A DNA stretch of 55,838 bases from a gamma proteobacterium SCGC AAA007-O20 (GCA_000213395.2 AFHY01000005.1:1-55838); one strand, 5' to 3'; positions 18,042 to 28,947 are shown, counted from the first letter of the stretch. Notes: generated from the letters alone by a model not told the origin. Numbers and translations: made by a program.

Positions 18042-19289
18042 TTATGTTACAAAACTTCTTTGATTGAACTGCTCTGACTGCCATTCATCGGTTTGCATTA
18101 TTTGCCTTAAACAAATCACCGCATCCCATACATCCACATAGCGCATATAGAGCGGTGAGATGCCAAAACGTAAAATATTAGGCTCACGAAAATCACCAAC
18201 AACACCATGTGATATGAGAGTCTGCATAATGGAAAAGCCGTTGTTGTGTGCGAAAGAAACTTGACTGCCGCGTTGATCTGCATTTCTGGGTGAAAATAAC
18301 TCAAAGCCAAATGTAGCACATTCTTGTTGCATTAATCGAATCATCATTTCAGAGAGTTGAATACTTTTGTCACGAACCACTTTCATCGACACATCTTCAA
18401 AGATTGCCAGACTACTTTCAATTGCTTTATAGGCAATGATAGGTGGTGTGCCACAAATATACTTTCCAATATCATTTGCGGGCTGGTAATCGGCTGCAAA
18501 TTCAAAAGGTTGAATGTGGCCCATCCAACCTGTTAATGGCTGTGATACTTTTTCAATAAGTGAGTTGTGTACATACAAAAACCCAGGAGCACCAGGTCCC
18601 CCGTTTAAGTGCTTGTAAGTACAACCAACTGCAAAATCTACACCACAATTGTGCAGATCCAACGGCATAACGCCGACACTATGACTTATATCCCAAATCA
18701 CAAGAGCACCTTTTTCATGTGCAACACTTGTAATTCTTTTAATATCACTAATTCTTCCAGTCTTATAGTTAACGTGTGAAAGCATAACAACAGCTGTTGA
18801 GGCATCGATATATTTGTCAATTTCGTAATCGCTTTCTTCGATCAAGTACCTTTCATAACTTTCTCCAAGCATTTTGTTGACGCTTTCTAAAATGTAGAGG
18901 TCAGAAGGAAAATTTCCAGCTTCACTGAGAATATTCCTACGATTCTTACTCAATAACAACGCAGAAGTAAGAACTTTAAATAGATTTACTGAAGTGCTAT
19001 CTACAACAACTACTTCACCTGATTTAGCGCCAATTAGCGTGGCAATTTTGTTGCCAAGCACTCGCGGCATGTTAATCCAATTTTCTTTATTCCAGCTGCT
19101 AATCAAGCCATCGCCCCACTCTTTCTGAATCATTGTCTCCAGAGTATTAATGGTTCGTTTTGGTAGCGGACCTAGAGAATTCCCATCAAAATATATCAAA
19201 TCTTGTGGCAAAGTGAATTCATCTCGAACTTCAGCGAGAGGGTCTATTTGATCGAGGCGTGTGAAGTCTTCACGAGTGAGCTTATTCAT
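18042..19289 (-). CDS. kynU: Kynureninase
   Basis: YFDGNSLGPLPKRT, GEVVVVDSTSVNLFK, WDISHSVGVMPLDLHNCGVDFAVGCTYKHLNGGPGAPGFLYV (PLP Lys region). Confidence 0.93.
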   Translation of the reverse strand: MNKLTREDFTRLDQIDPLAEVRDEFTLPQDLIYFDGNSLGPLPKRTINTLETMIQKEWGDGLISSWNKENWINMPRVLGNKIATLIGAKSGEVVVVDSTSVNLFKVLTSALLLSKNRRNILSEAGNFPSDLYILESVNKMLGESYERYLIEESDYEIDKYIDASTAVVMLSHVNYKTGRISDIKRITSVAHEKGALVIWDISHSVGVMPLDLHNCGVDFAVGCTYKHLNGGPGAPGFLYVHNSLIEKVSQPLTGWMGHIQPFEFAADYQPANDIGKYICGTPPIIAYKAIESSLAIFEDVSMKVVRDKSIQLSEMMIRLMQQECATFGFELFSPRNADQRGSQVSFAHNNGFSIMQTLISHGVVGDFREPNILRFGISPLYMRYVDVWDAVICLRQIMQTDEWQSEQFNQRSFVT

Positions 19290-19298
19290 TATGAGTAG

Positions 19299-20066
19299 CT
19301 AAATAAAACGAATGTCTTCTAAAAACGGAAAATCTTTCCGAGTTTTTGAGACCATCGAAGTGTCAATATCGCAACTGGCATACTCCGTTTTCTTATCGGT
19401 TTGTAACAACACTTCACCTAAAGGATTAATTACCATTGAAGAACCGTTGTACTTTAAGCCAACACCGTCATTACCAATACGATTAACACCGATAATGAAG
19501 CATTGGTTCTCGATTGCCCTAGCTATTAACAAATTTTGCCAATGCATTTCGCGTGTATGTGGCCAGTTAGCAATAACAAAGATTACCTCAACCTCATCAG
19601 CAATTTGACGAAAAATTTCAGGAAAACGTAAGTCGTAACAAATAAACACAGAACAAGCTACTCCGTCTAATTCAAATTTAATAGTTTCATTACCAGAAGC
19701 AAAGTACTTACCTTCATTGGCATAATTGAAAGGATGTAATTTTGAGTATTTCGCTACCTCATTTCCATGACTATCAAACACAAGAGCAATGTTATGAGCT
19801 TTTTCGTTAGGTTGCTTTTCACTGGCACCAGCAACTATATTAATCAAGTTATTTAATGCAAATTGTTGTAGAGCATGATGAGTTTTACAATTCGGCAGTT
19901 CAGCATACTTACCTACATCAGCTATAAAACCAGTATTAAAGACTTCAGGAAGAACAACTACATCGCAACCGTCTGCCTTAGCTTGAAGAACAAATTTTTC
20001 CGCCCGCCCAAGATTCTTTTCAATATCTTGCCAAGCAATATTTAAAGAGATTGTAGCAACTTTCAT
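19299..20066 (-). CDS. Carbon-nitrogen hydrolase (nitrilase superfamily, omega-amidase/YafV-like)
   Basis: VVVLPEVFNTGF (Glu), KLHPFNYANEGKYF (Lys), VFICYDLRFPEIF (Cys). Internal Met at 20066 fits the family start better than 20105. Confidence 0.85.
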   Translation of the reverse strand: MKVATISLNIAWQDIEKNLGRAEKFVLQAKADGCDVVVLPEVFNTGFIADVGKYAELPNCKTHHALQQFALNNLINIVAGASEKQPNEKAHNIALVFDSHGNEVAKYSKLHPFNYANEGKYFASGNETIKFELDGVACSVFICYDLRFPEIFRQIADEVEVIFVIANWPHTREMHWQNLLIARAIENQCFIIGVNRIGNDGVGLKYNGSSMVINPLGEVLLQTDKKTEYASCDIDTSMVSKTRKDFPFLEDIRFI

Positions 20067-20159
20067 CTGGTCGATTAATAAATGGTTTATTGAATTATAA
20101 TCCAATTAAAAAGCATTCAAAGATGATTAAACAACACATAAAAGCGATAAAATTACAAG

Positions 20160-20606
20160 ATGGATAAAATAGTCGTTCAAACAGAGGATTTCGATTTAAC
20201 AACAGAAGTCACCCATACACGCAACAACAACCCTCAGGTTGGTGCCATTGTAAGCTTTATTGGTACCGTTAGAGATCTGCACTCTGGCTCCATTAGTAGT
20301 ATGACACTTGAACATTATCCAGAGATGACTGAAAAATCACTTAAATCAATTGTCATAGAGGCTAGAGAGCGCTGGGATCTGCAAAACGTTACCATTATTC
20401 ACCGTATTGGAAAACTAAAAGTTAATGATCAAATTGTTCTAGTTGTGACAACAAGTAAACATCGTCAAGCAGCTTTTGAATCATGCTATTTTATTATGGA
20501 TTATTTAAAAACGGATGCGCCTTTTTGGAAAAAAGAATCAACAAAGCAAAAAGAGGAATGGGTGGAATCACGAAAAAGTGACGATGAACAAAAAAAACGC
20601 TGGTAG
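20160..20606 (+). CDS. moaE: Molybdopterin synthase catalytic subunit MoaE
   Basis: GAIVSFIGTVRD, MTLEHYPEMTEKSL, IIHRIGKLKV, APFWKKE. Confidence 0.93.
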   Translation: MDKIVVQTEDFDLTTEVTHTRNNNPQVGAIVSFIGTVRDLHSGSISSMTLEHYPEMTEKSLKSIVIEARERWDLQNVTIIHRIGKLKVNDQIVLVVTTSKHRQAAFESCYFIMDYLKTDAPFWKKESTKQKEEWVESRKSDDEQKKRW

Positions 20607-20608
20607 CG

Positions 20609-21187
20609 TTAAAGATTAAAGTCTTCAGGTCGATTTAGATTAGTTAAAACTTCCAAATGATTCGAAACATCTATTCTTTCTATACTTTGTTGACGATACC
20701 AAAGAGCCATCTTACGACCGCCCTCTCCTAAAAACTCTTCTAAACTCTTTTCTAGTTTAGTTTGCATTAGCGCAAATGTTGCATGCATTATCGAGCCATC
20801 ATGGGCAACACAAATATCTACATTCGATACCTCCATCTTCTCGATCAGAGAATCGATTAATGCTGCGTCAATCAAAGGACTATCGCAAGGAAGTACCAAA
20901 AGATAAGGCGTTGAACATACTTTCAGTGCTTTAGAGATCCCGGCTAAAGGCCCTTGATAACCTTCTAAATCATCGCTAATTACTTTACCGAAATTATCAT
21001 ATTCTTCAAAATTTCGGTTTGCACTAATAAGAATTTGGCTAACTTTGGGTTTGGTAATATTTATAACATGAGATATTAATGGGAGTTCACGAAATACAAT
21101 AAGCCCCTTATCCTCACCATTCATTCTTGACGCTTGACCGCCTGCTAAAATAACTGCTGTAATCTCATTTTTGGAAATTTTTTTCAC
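20609..21187 (-). CDS. mobA: Molybdenum cofactor guanylyltransferase MobA
   Basis: AVILAGGQASRMNGEDKGLI nucleotidyltransferase motif; LVLPCDSPLID. Confidence 0.9.
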   Translation of the reverse strand: MKKISKNEITAVILAGGQASRMNGEDKGLIVFRELPLISHVINITKPKVSQILISANRNFEEYDNFGKVISDDLEGYQGPLAGISKALKVCSTPYLLVLPCDSPLIDAALIDSLIEKMEVSNVDICVAHDGSIMHATFALMQTKLEKSLEEFLGEGGRKMALWYRQQSIERIDVSNHLEVLTNLNRPEDFNL

Positions 21188-21259
21188 TTAAAGACCGTTC
21201 ATTTTTCAAGTTAATTATAAGTAGAAAATTTACTTGCAATTGTATAATACATAGATTGA

Positions 21260-22543
21260 ATGCTAAAACCATTAAACCTAATGAATAATCAAGTAGTTAA
21301 CTGTGACTCACCTGTTTTTAATCAGTCCTTACTGAGTGCTGAAGAAGCCTTGGAATTTTTGCTTGATGCCTCTACTGCTCCAGAGAAAAAAGAATCGGTG
21401 TCACTCGATAATTCACTGGGTAGGATTTTAGCTTCTGATATTCACTCCAAAATAAACGTTCCAGGCTTTGACAACAGCGCTATGGATGGCTATGCAATTG
21501 CGCTTAATGATAATCAATTATTACAGAAAAATCTTAGTTTTGATATTGTTGATAGAATTCCTGCAGGCTCGATAGGCAATGAATTGAACAAAGGTTGTGC
21601 TGCAAGAATCTTTACCGGAGCACCAATCCCAAAAGGGGCTAATACTGTTATTATGCAGGAAGAGTGTGAAGTTTCAGAGGAAGGAACTCAGATTACTATT
21701 GCAAGAGTTATTAAACTTAATGAAAATATTCGACCAACTGGAAACGATATTGTTGAAGATGATGTTATTCTTAGCTCTGGAAAACAAATTCAGCCACAGG
21801 ATATTTCTTTAGCTGCCTCAGTAGGTGTTGGAGAACTCATAGTTTATAAAAAAATCAAAGTTGGAGTATTTTTTACTGGTGACGAATTAGTTGAGCCAGG
21901 CACTCCTCTGTCTTCGGGAAAAATATACAATTCCAATCGCTATGCTCTTGTTGCTCTTCTTGGACAAGTTGGCTGTGAAGTTATTAATTTGGGCAATATT
22001 GAAGATAAATTTAGTGCGACTTGTGACGCCCTAGAAACTTTAGAAAGTCAGTGCGATTTGATTATGACAACAGGTGGTGTCTCTGTTGGAGAAGAAGATC
22101 ACGTTAAGCCAGCTGTAGAAAGCCTTGGAGAGCTAAATCTTTGGAAAATTCGTATGAAGCCAGGCAAACCCTTGGCCTATGGAAAAGTAAAACAAACTCC
22201 CTTCATTGGATTGCCTGGTAACCCTGTTTCCAGCTTCGTAACCTTTTGCATATTTGCTTTACCATTCATAAAAAAAATGCAGGGTAACAATAACTATCAA
22301 TCTAAAATAATAAAAGTGAAAGCAGATTTTGAATGCAAACGTGCCAAACCAAGACTTGAGTATGCTCGTGCACGTATCGATTACTCAGAAAGCACACCGG
22401 TTGCCACCCTATATCCTAAGCAAGGCTCCGATGTCATGAGTTCTATTGTTTGGGCTGATGGCCTAGTTGAAATTCCAGAAAACAAAACTTTTGAATCAGG
22501 TGAGCTGCTCAATTACTATTCTTTAAGTGAACTAACACGATGA
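21260..22543 (+). CDS. moeA: Molybdopterin molybdenumtransferase MoeA
   Basis: [70 protein letters not shown]. Confidence 0.95.
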   Translation: MLKPLNLMNNQVVNCDSPVFNQSLLSAEEALEFLLDASTAPEKKESVSLDNSLGRILASDIHSKINVPGFDNSAMDGYAIALNDNQLLQKNLSFDIVDRIPAGSIGNELNKGCAARIFTGAPIPKGANTVIMQEECEVSEEGTQITIARVIKLNENIRPTGNDIVEDDVILSSGKQIQPQDISLAASVGVGELIVYKKIKVGVFFTGDELVEPGTPLSSGKIYNSNRYALVALLGQVGCEVINLGNIEDKFSATCDALETLESQCDLIMTTGGVSVGEEDHVKPAVESLGELNLWKIRMKPGKPLAYGKVKQTPFIGLPGNPVSSFVTFCIFALPFIKKMQGNNNYQSKIIKVKADFECKRAKPRLEYARARIDYSESTPVATLYPKQGSDVMSSIVWADGLVEIPENKTFESGELLNYYSLSELTR

Positions 22544-23019
22544 GTAAATTAACCCACATTAACGAAAATGGTGACGCTCAAATGGTCGATGTTTCGGATA
22601 AAAATAATACTGCTCGTGAAGCTAAAGCTGGTGCAGTCGTCCTGATGAAAGCAGAAACACTGAAATTGATTGTTTCTGGTTCTCACAAAAAAGGAGATGT
22701 ACTTGCTGTAGCAAGAGTCGCTGGTATTCAGGCTGCAAAAAAATGTTGGGAGCTAATTCCACTTTGTCACCCTCTGATGCTCTCCAAAGTTAGTATTGAA
22801 CTAACTCCTAACCAAGAAAAATCCTGTATTGAAATTATAGCTACTGCGAAACTTAATGGTAAAACAGGAGTTGAAATGGAAGCATTAACTGCAGCTAGCA
22901 TTGCAGCTCTAACCATTTATGATATGTGCAAAGCAGTTGATCGATTTATGCGGATAGATAACGTTCAATTATTAGAAAAGAAAGGTGGTAAGTCGGGCCA
23001 TTGGAAACTACAATCATGA
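22540..23019 (+). CDS. moaC: Cyclic pyranopterin monophosphate synthase MoaC
   Basis: [47 protein letters not shown]. Confidence 0.95.
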   Translation: MSKLTHINENGDAQMVDVSDKNNTAREAKAGAVVLMKAETLKLIVSGSHKKGDVLAVARVAGIQAAKKCWELIPLCHPLMLSKVSIELTPNQEKSCIEIIATAKLNGKTGVEMEALTAASIAALTIYDMCKAVDRFMRIDNVQLLEKKGGKSGHWKLQS

Positions 23020-24011
23020 ATCAAATAATTGACCCCTTTAACCGTCATATTACTTATTTACGAGTCTCCGTAACGGATCATTGTAACTATCGTTGTCATT
23101 ACTGTCGTGACGAAGATCATCAAACACACACTACACGATCTGAAGTCCTTTCTTTTGAAGAAATTGTCAAAATTGTCGGCCTATTTGTCGAACTAGGGGT
23201 AACAAAAGTTCGACTCACGGGTGGCGAACCTTTACTCCGTAAAGATATTCTTGACTTGACAAGAATGTTAGGAGATATTCCAGGTTTGACTGACATACCT
23301 CTTTCAACCAATGCTCACCTGCTACCATCATTGGCTGGAAAATTAAAAAGTCATGGTATTAATAGGGCCAACATTTCAATTGACTCTCTTATTCCTGAAC
23401 GTTTTAAAGAAATTACTCGAGATGGTGACTTAGCAAGAGTTATTAAAGGCATCGATGCAGCAATTGACGCTGGAATGAGTCCAATCAAACTTAATATGGT
23501 AGTCATGAAAGGTGTCAATGATGATGAAATTGAATCAATGATTGATTTTGCAATTGGTCGAGGAATAGATATTCGTTTCATAGAAACCATGCCTATAGGA
23601 GTTGCTGGGATTGAAGCTCTTGACCGACACTATAGTGAACAAGAAATCCTTGAAAGAGTTTATAAAAAGTATGGTAACAAACTTATTGTCAAGAACCCTA
23701 AACAAACAGACGGTCCTGCAAAAGCTATGCTAATTGAAGGAACAAATACAAGTATTGCAACAATTTCGGCAGTTTCTAATCATTTTTGTGGTAGCTGTAA
23801 TCGCGTTAGATTGACAGCCAAAGGTGACTTAATTCTCTGTCTTGGGCAGAAAGATTCTGTCTCTCTTCGTGATGCTGTTCGCTCAAAAATGAATGACGTA
23901 GAAATCAAGAATTTAATCATAAATGCCATCACAAAAAAACCAGAGAAGCATTTTTTTAGCTCTGATATTAATAATATCAGCAACCGACAAATGGTGGAGA
24001 TTGGTGGATGA
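23001..24011 (+). CDS. moaA: GTP 3',8-cyclase MoaA (radical SAM)
   Basis: CNYRCHYC radical SAM motif, [35 protein letters not shown]-terminal GG. Confidence 0.96.
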   Translation: METTIMNQIIDPFNRHITYLRVSVTDHCNYRCHYCRDEDHQTHTTRSEVLSFEEIVKIVGLFVELGVTKVRLTGGEPLLRKDILDLTRMLGDIPGLTDIPLSTNAHLLPSLAGKLKSHGINRANISIDSLIPERFKEITRDGDLARVIKGIDAAIDAGMSPIKLNMVVMKGVNDDEIESMIDFAIGRGIDIRFIETMPIGVAGIEALDRHYSEQEILERVYKKYGNKLIVKNPKQTDGPAKAMLIEGTNTSIATISAVSNHFCGSCNRVRLTAKGDLILCLGQKDSVSLRDAVRSKMNDVEIKNLIINAITKKPEKHFFSSDINNISNRQMVEIGG

Positions 24012-24244
24012 AAATTCTCTACTTTGCTTCACTAAAAGAAAATTTGAATACTGCTCATGACGAAATCAATGTTGTATCGCCAGTATCCATTTCATCGATT
24101 AAAAAACAACTGATTGAGAAATATGGGGCACAATACTTTCCTGAAAATATCATGTGTGCAGTCAATCATGAAATGGCCAATGAAAGTACTAAAGTTTGTG
24201 AAAGCGATGAGGTTGCATTTTTTCCACCTGTGACTGGAGGTTAA
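24008..24244 (+). CDS. moaD: Molybdopterin synthase sulfur-carrier subunit MoaD
   Basis: Ubiquitin-like small protein ending FFPPVTGG; ATGA overlap with moaA. Confidence 0.92.
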   Translation: MKILYFASLKENLNTAHDEINVVSPVSISSIKKQLIEKYGAQYFPENIMCAVNHEMANESTKVCESDEVAFFPPVTGG

Positions 24245-24252
24245 AGGGTTAT

Positions 24253-24783
24253 ATGAGCCAAAATACTATCAAAATTGGATTCCTTACTATTTCAGATAGG
24301 GCTTCTCGTGGTGTTTATGAAGATATCAGTGGTCCTGCTATGCAAGAGTGGATTTCAAAGGCAGTAACAAGCCCATATGAGGTGGTTTCAAGAATTATTG
24401 AAGATGAGCAGCCTGTTATCGAAAAAACCCTTATAGAAATGAGTGACACCCTTGGATGCAATCTTATCTTGACCACAGGTGGCACCGGCCCAACTACTAG
24501 AGATGTAACGCCTGAAGCGACAGAATCTGTTTGTGAGAGGATCTTTGACGGTTTTGCTGAACAGATGAGAATAGTATCACTTCGCACTGTACCAACTGCT
24601 ATCCTATCTCGTCAAATTGCTGGCACTAGAGGAAACAGCTTAATAATTAATCTACCAGGTAAGCCGGTTGCAATCGCTGTATGCTTAGGAGCGGTCTTTT
24701 TAGCTGTACCAAAATGTCTCGAACTTCTTGATAACTCTTTATTAATAATTGATAAGGCTTTTGTTTCTCAGGTATTTGAGTAA
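24253..24783 (+). CDS. mog: Molybdopterin adenylyltransferase (Mog/MoaB)
   Basis: IGFLTISDRASRGVYEDISGPAM, TTGGTGPTTRDVTPEAT, LIINLPGKPVAI. Confidence 0.9.
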   Translation: MSQNTIKIGFLTISDRASRGVYEDISGPAMQEWISKAVTSPYEVVSRIIEDEQPVIEKTLIEMSDTLGCNLILTTGGTGPTTRDVTPEATESVCERIFDGFAEQMRIVSLRTVPTAILSRQIAGTRGNSLIINLPGKPVAIAVCLGAVFLAVPKCLELLDNSLLIIDKAFVSQVFE

Positions 24784-24798
24784 CCTTATTATTTCGCT

Positions 24799-25488
24799 AT
24801 GCATAATTTAAGAGACTCAGCTCTGGATTTAATGCGAGGTATAGCAATCATTATGATGATTGCATTTCACTTTATTTATGACCTCAATTCATTTGGCTTT
24901 ACTGAAGTCCCTTTATTTACTCATTGGGCTGGAATAACATGGCGTTGTTTAATTGTTTTTCTTTTCTTGAGTGCTGTTGGAATAAGTTTAGTTATTGCTC
25001 ATAGTAAGCAACTTAACCTTAGAAAATTTCTTAAGCGTTTAATTTATTTAGGCATTGCAGCTCTATTGGTTTCTGCTGGAACTTTTGTAATGTTTCCTAA
25101 TGGGTGGGTCTATTTTGGAATTCTTCATTTAATTTGGATTTCATCTTTAATAGCAATAGCCTTTATAAACCTACCAAAAACTTCACTCCTCATTGCTGTA
25201 TTAATTCTAATTGGCTCAATCTTTGATCAACCAAATTTAGGCATTATTTCAAATATTTTTGAGCCATACTTGCCACTTAGGAGTGTCGATTATTACCCCC
25301 TATTTCCATGGCTATCCTTTGTCTTTATAGGCATTTATCTAGGACATCACCCTTTTTATCAAATGGCATTTACATTTCGATTGCATTGGTTAGAAGTAAT
25401 GGGTAGACATGCTTTAATTATTTATTTAACGCACCAAGTAGTATTATTTGGATTAGTAAGTTTTGTCTATTACTTACTTAATTCATAG
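24799..25488 (+). CDS. DUF1624 / heparan-alpha-glucosaminide N-acetyltransferase-like membrane protein
   Basis: RDSALDLMRGIAIIMMIAFHFIYDLN, YPLFPWLSFVFIGIYLG, HALIIYLTHQ. Confidence 0.8.
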   Translation: MHNLRDSALDLMRGIAIIMMIAFHFIYDLNSFGFTEVPLFTHWAGITWRCLIVFLFLSAVGISLVIAHSKQLNLRKFLKRLIYLGIAALLVSAGTFVMFPNGWVYFGILHLIWISSLIAIAFINLPKTSLLIAVLILIGSIFDQPNLGIISNIFEPYLPLRSVDYYPLFPWLSFVFIGIYLGHHPFYQMAFTFRLHWLEVMGRHALIIYLTHQVVLFGLVSFVYYLLNS

Positions 25489-25498
25489 TTTGATGAGT

Positions 25499-25750
25499 TT
25501 ATCTTGGCTGAAACAGTAAGGCCTTGATGGTTTGATAATTGGTCGCAATATTACGTAAGTTTTCTTCACCTAACTCGACACTAATAACACCTTGTTCGAT
25601 GTCTTTTACTTGTTCAGAATACATTTTTTTGAGTGTATTTGATGTGGCCAAAACCTCATAAACCGTAGGAGTTAGTTTATCTTTCCAATCTTCTGGCAAA
25701 GTATGAGGATATTTTGAATCAAATTCTATTAATTTATCGTCTTTATCCAC
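25499..25750 (-). CDS. Hypothetical 83-aa protein at the 3' end of the cbb operon
   Basis: Co-directional with cbbO, start codon 4 bp after the cbbO stop; no family recognised. Confidence 0.7.
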   Translation of the reverse strand: MDKDDKLIEFDSKYPHTLPEDWKDKLTPTVYEVLATSNTLKKMYSEQVKDIEQGVISVELGEENLRNIATNYQTIKALLFQPR

Positions 25751-25754
25751 AAAA

Positions 25755-28118
25755 CTACTTAGTTAATGAGATAAATAATTGTGGTAATCGCTCAGGCAAT
25801 TTTTTAATATCATCAATCACCATAAAACGATTTTTACCAAAAATTCTTGCTACATATTCATCTGCATAAGGGTCAAGGCTGATACAAAATGTCACAATCC
25901 CTCGAGCTCTTAATTCTTCTACAGCTTTTTTTGCATCCATGCGCAAGTGTTGTGGATCATCCACATCGATATCGGCTGGCTCCCCATCTGTCAGAACTAA
26001 GAGTATCTTTTTAGTAGAAGATTGCGTCAATAAATCAACACCTGCATGTCGTATTGCTGTTCCCATTCGTGTTGATAAGCCTCCTTTGATACCTGCTAAA
26101 CGTGCTTTTACTTCGTCATTAAAACTATGATGAAATGGCTTGAATCGATAATACTGAACATCATGCCTTGAGTCTGATGCAAAACCCGAAATCGTTAAAT
26201 TATCACCAATCTTATTGATTGCCCAAGAAAGCAATGAAGTAGCTTCTTGCATCAACTCCAAAATGCTACGTTCACTGCCAACAACCATATCGTTGGTGGA
26301 TTCAGACAAATCCATCAAAAGGTTAACTGCAACATCTCTGGTGTGTTGAATTTTTTTAACATATATCCTATCTGATGGAGTAATTCCAATTCTAATATCA
26401 GCAATCGCAGTAACACACTCATCAATATCAAGCTCACTTCCCTCTTGCTGCTTCTTCAGCTTAACCAAACCCTGAGGCTGAAGTTGATCAATTGCATTTT
26501 TTAGTCGATTAGCAACCGGTTTATAGGTTTTCAAAATCTTGTCAATCACCTTCGGGTCACCTTTACGTACCTGCCTCTCATACAAAGTTACCCAGTTTGG
26601 TCTATAAAGTTGCAGTTGATAATCCCATTCATTGTAATGAAAAGGTTCACTGATAGGCTCTTTACCCTCAAGTTCATTCAAACTTACTCCATCAAGTTCA
26701 TCAGGGAAGTATTCAGAATCAAGTGTCCAAATCTCTTGCGCATCATCGCCAGCTGTTTCAACGTCGAGTTCGTTCCACATCTCCATGATATTAACATTAC
26801 GGCGAACTTGCCTTTGACTGACAGGCACATAGTCGTTTCCTTCAGATAGCCAATCTAGCTCTTCATACTCCCATATATAGCGATTGTCATCTCTATATTG
26901 GATTGGAGTTGCTACTAGAGCTGAAGCACTAATTTTTACATCTGTCTCTGATTTAATGATTTCATAGTAACTCAAGCCTAAATCGTAACTCATCTCTGAG
27001 AATTCACCCCTTTCCGCCATTTTTTTTCTAAACTTTATAAGGAAGTCTTTATTAAATTTTTGTTTTGCTTGGTAACTCGAATCAAGTGTGGCTCTTGAAA
27101 AATCTACAAGGTCAGCAATAAATGAGTTGTATTCTTTTAAATCTTCATCATCAGGGTGTAAGGCAATCCAAAATTTTTTCATGCCTGGGAACTTCTTAAT
27201 TGTATTGAGCTCAACCCTCAGGTCTTCAATTAATGAGATGCAGGCGACTTGTAAAGGATTTAAATCATCTCCCTTAAAGGCAGAAGTTGTTTGAATAATG
27301 TGTGCGGCTGCATGAGCACAAACAGCTCGATAGCAGTCAACACCTGCAACAACTTTACCAGAAGCATGAGTATAGTCATCATAGGCATCCGGGATATGCA
27401 TAATGCCATATTCGATATAAGGCCTTAATCCCTTTTTGGTTTCATAATCACCTGAGGTTGGACGGAGGAAAAAATCACGGTTATAAAAGGCTCTAAGGTA
27501 AAACTGCAATTTTCTTTGGTTATCAATAAAAAGTGTGCCTCGTCTCTCTTGCTCAAGAATTTGCATGGATTCTGCACTACTTAATTCGAAGTAGGCGATC
27601 TGCGCTTTGAAATCACGATTAAAGGTCTCTGCCCCATAAAGTACCCATCGCCTCAAACCACCTAGTGTTAATTTACTGGTTAACTGGTCAATATGACTGA
27701 GCATTGGGCGCATTCCACGAGGCGCTAAAGAAATCATTCGTTCCATCAAGCGTAAATAGCCCTTCATCAGGTCAAGATCACTCATGCGCTTTGCAACAGT
27801 AGGAAGACTAGAGAGCATTAACGCCAAAACAGATGCAGAGGTTTGTGAGGACATTTTCATGGTCGATAAGACAATCTCACCTATTATTGACTCACCTACC
27901 TCTTTAACAACCATAGGTGTTTCCTCTAAAAAGGAAATCACCATATCTTCACCCTTTCCCATACTGTTAAGAGCACCTGCACCATCAAGATACACTTTTA
28001 ATCCATTAGGGCTCATCACTTTTGATGCCTCTATAAAACTTCCCGTTAAAGCATCATGAAGAACATCAGAAGGGTTGGTGAACTTATGTTCAAAATCTGA
28101 GAGTTGTATGGCACTCAT
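25755..28118 (-). CDS. cbbO: RuBisCO activation protein CbbO (vWA domain)
   Basis: C-terminal vWA MIDAS motif DLSESTNDM, LVLTDGEPADIDVDDP; located downstream of cbbLS-cbbQ. Confidence 0.9.
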   Translation of the reverse strand: MSAIQLSDFEHKFTNPSDVLHDALTGSFIEASKVMSPNGLKVYLDGAGALNSMGKGEDMVISFLEETPMVVKEVGESIIGEIVLSTMKMSSQTSASVLALMLSSLPTVAKRMSDLDLMKGYLRLMERMISLAPRGMRPMLSHIDQLTSKLTLGGLRRWVLYGAETFNRDFKAQIAYFELSSAESMQILEQERRGTLFIDNQRKLQFYLRAFYNRDFFLRPTSGDYETKKGLRPYIEYGIMHIPDAYDDYTHASGKVVAGVDCYRAVCAHAAAHIIQTTSAFKGDDLNPLQVACISLIEDLRVELNTIKKFPGMKKFWIALHPDDEDLKEYNSFIADLVDFSRATLDSSYQAKQKFNKDFLIKFRKKMAERGEFSEMSYDLGLSYYEIIKSETDVKISASALVATPIQYRDDNRYIWEYEELDWLSEGNDYVPVSQRQVRRNVNIMEMWNELDVETAGDDAQEIWTLDSEYFPDELDGVSLNELEGKEPISEPFHYNEWDYQLQLYRPNWVTLYERQVRKGDPKVIDKILKTYKPVANRLKNAIDQLQPQGLVKLKKQQEGSELDIDECVTAIADIRIGITPSDRIYVKKIQHTRDVAVNLLMDLSESTNDMVVGSERSILELMQEATSLLSWAINKIGDNLTISGFASDSRHDVQYYRFKPFHHSFNDEVKARLAGIKGGLSTRMGTAIRHAGVDLLTQSSTKKILLVLTDGEPADIDVDDPQHLRMDAKKAVEELRARGIVTFCISLDPYADEYVARIFGKNRFMVIDDIKKLPERLPQLFISLTK

Positions 28119-28129
28119 AATTAAGTTTT

Positions 28130-28933
28130 TTACTCAAAAAAAGTATCGATCGCAGCGTATAAAGTATCCACAATGTCTAAATCATCAGTTATTGGATTAA
28201 CCATCGCAATTTTACAAGCTGATTTTTTTTCAACCTTATCAGCAATTAATTGCCCTGCATATACACATAAACGAGTTGATATACCTTCATCCAGACCATG
28301 GCCAACCAGATTTCTTGCTCTTTGAGCAATTTGTACTAATTTCAATGCAGTCTTTTCATCTATCCCTGATTCTTTAGAAACAATATGAGCTTCAGTTTTT
28401 TCATCGGGAAATTGGAAGTTGAAACCACAAAATCTCTGTTTTGTTGACTGTTTTAAATCTTTCATCAAGTTTTGATAGCCAGGGTTATATGAAATAACCA
28501 ATTGAAAATCGGGATGAGCTTCAATCAACTCACCTTTTTTATCAAGCGGCAATGTACGACGATAATCCGTTAATGGATGAATGACAACTGTAGTATCTTG
28601 TCTGGCTTCAACCACTTCATCTAAATAACAAATACCACCGTAACGAGCAGCCATTGCTAGCGGACCATCTTTCCAAATTGTTCCCTCTTTATCAAGCAAG
28701 AAGCGACCAACTAAGTCACTGGCTGACATGTCTTCATTACAGGCAACCGTAATTAATGGCTTACCTAATTTGTATGCCATATATTCAACAAATCGAGACT
28801 TACCACAGCCAGTCGGGCCTTTTAACATCACTGGCATACGATTCGTATAAGCTGCTTTATACATCTCAATTTCATCAGATTGAGACTGATAAAAAGGTTC
28901 TTCTGAGATTTTATATTGATCTAATTTACCCAT
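28130..28933 (-). CDS. cbbQ: RuBisCO activase AAA+ protein CbbQ
   Basis: Walker A LKGPTGCGKSRF, Walker B ICYLDEVVEA, STKQRFCGFNFQFPD. Start MGKLDQYK at 28933 chosen; the upstream part of the ORF overlaps a terminator-like hairpin. Confidence 0.93.
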   Translation of the reverse strand: MGKLDQYKISEEPFYQSQSDEIEMYKAAYTNRMPVMLKGPTGCGKSRFVEYMAYKLGKPLITVACNEDMSASDLVGRFLLDKEGTIWKDGPLAMAARYGGICYLDEVVEARQDTTVVIHPLTDYRRTLPLDKKGELIEAHPDFQLVISYNPGYQNLMKDLKQSTKQRFCGFNFQFPDEKTEAHIVSKESGIDEKTALKLVQIAQRARNLVGHGLDEGISTRLCVYAGQLIADKVEKKSACKIAMVNPITDDLDIVDTLYAAIDTFFE

Positions 28934-28947
28934 ATATTTCCCCTTTG

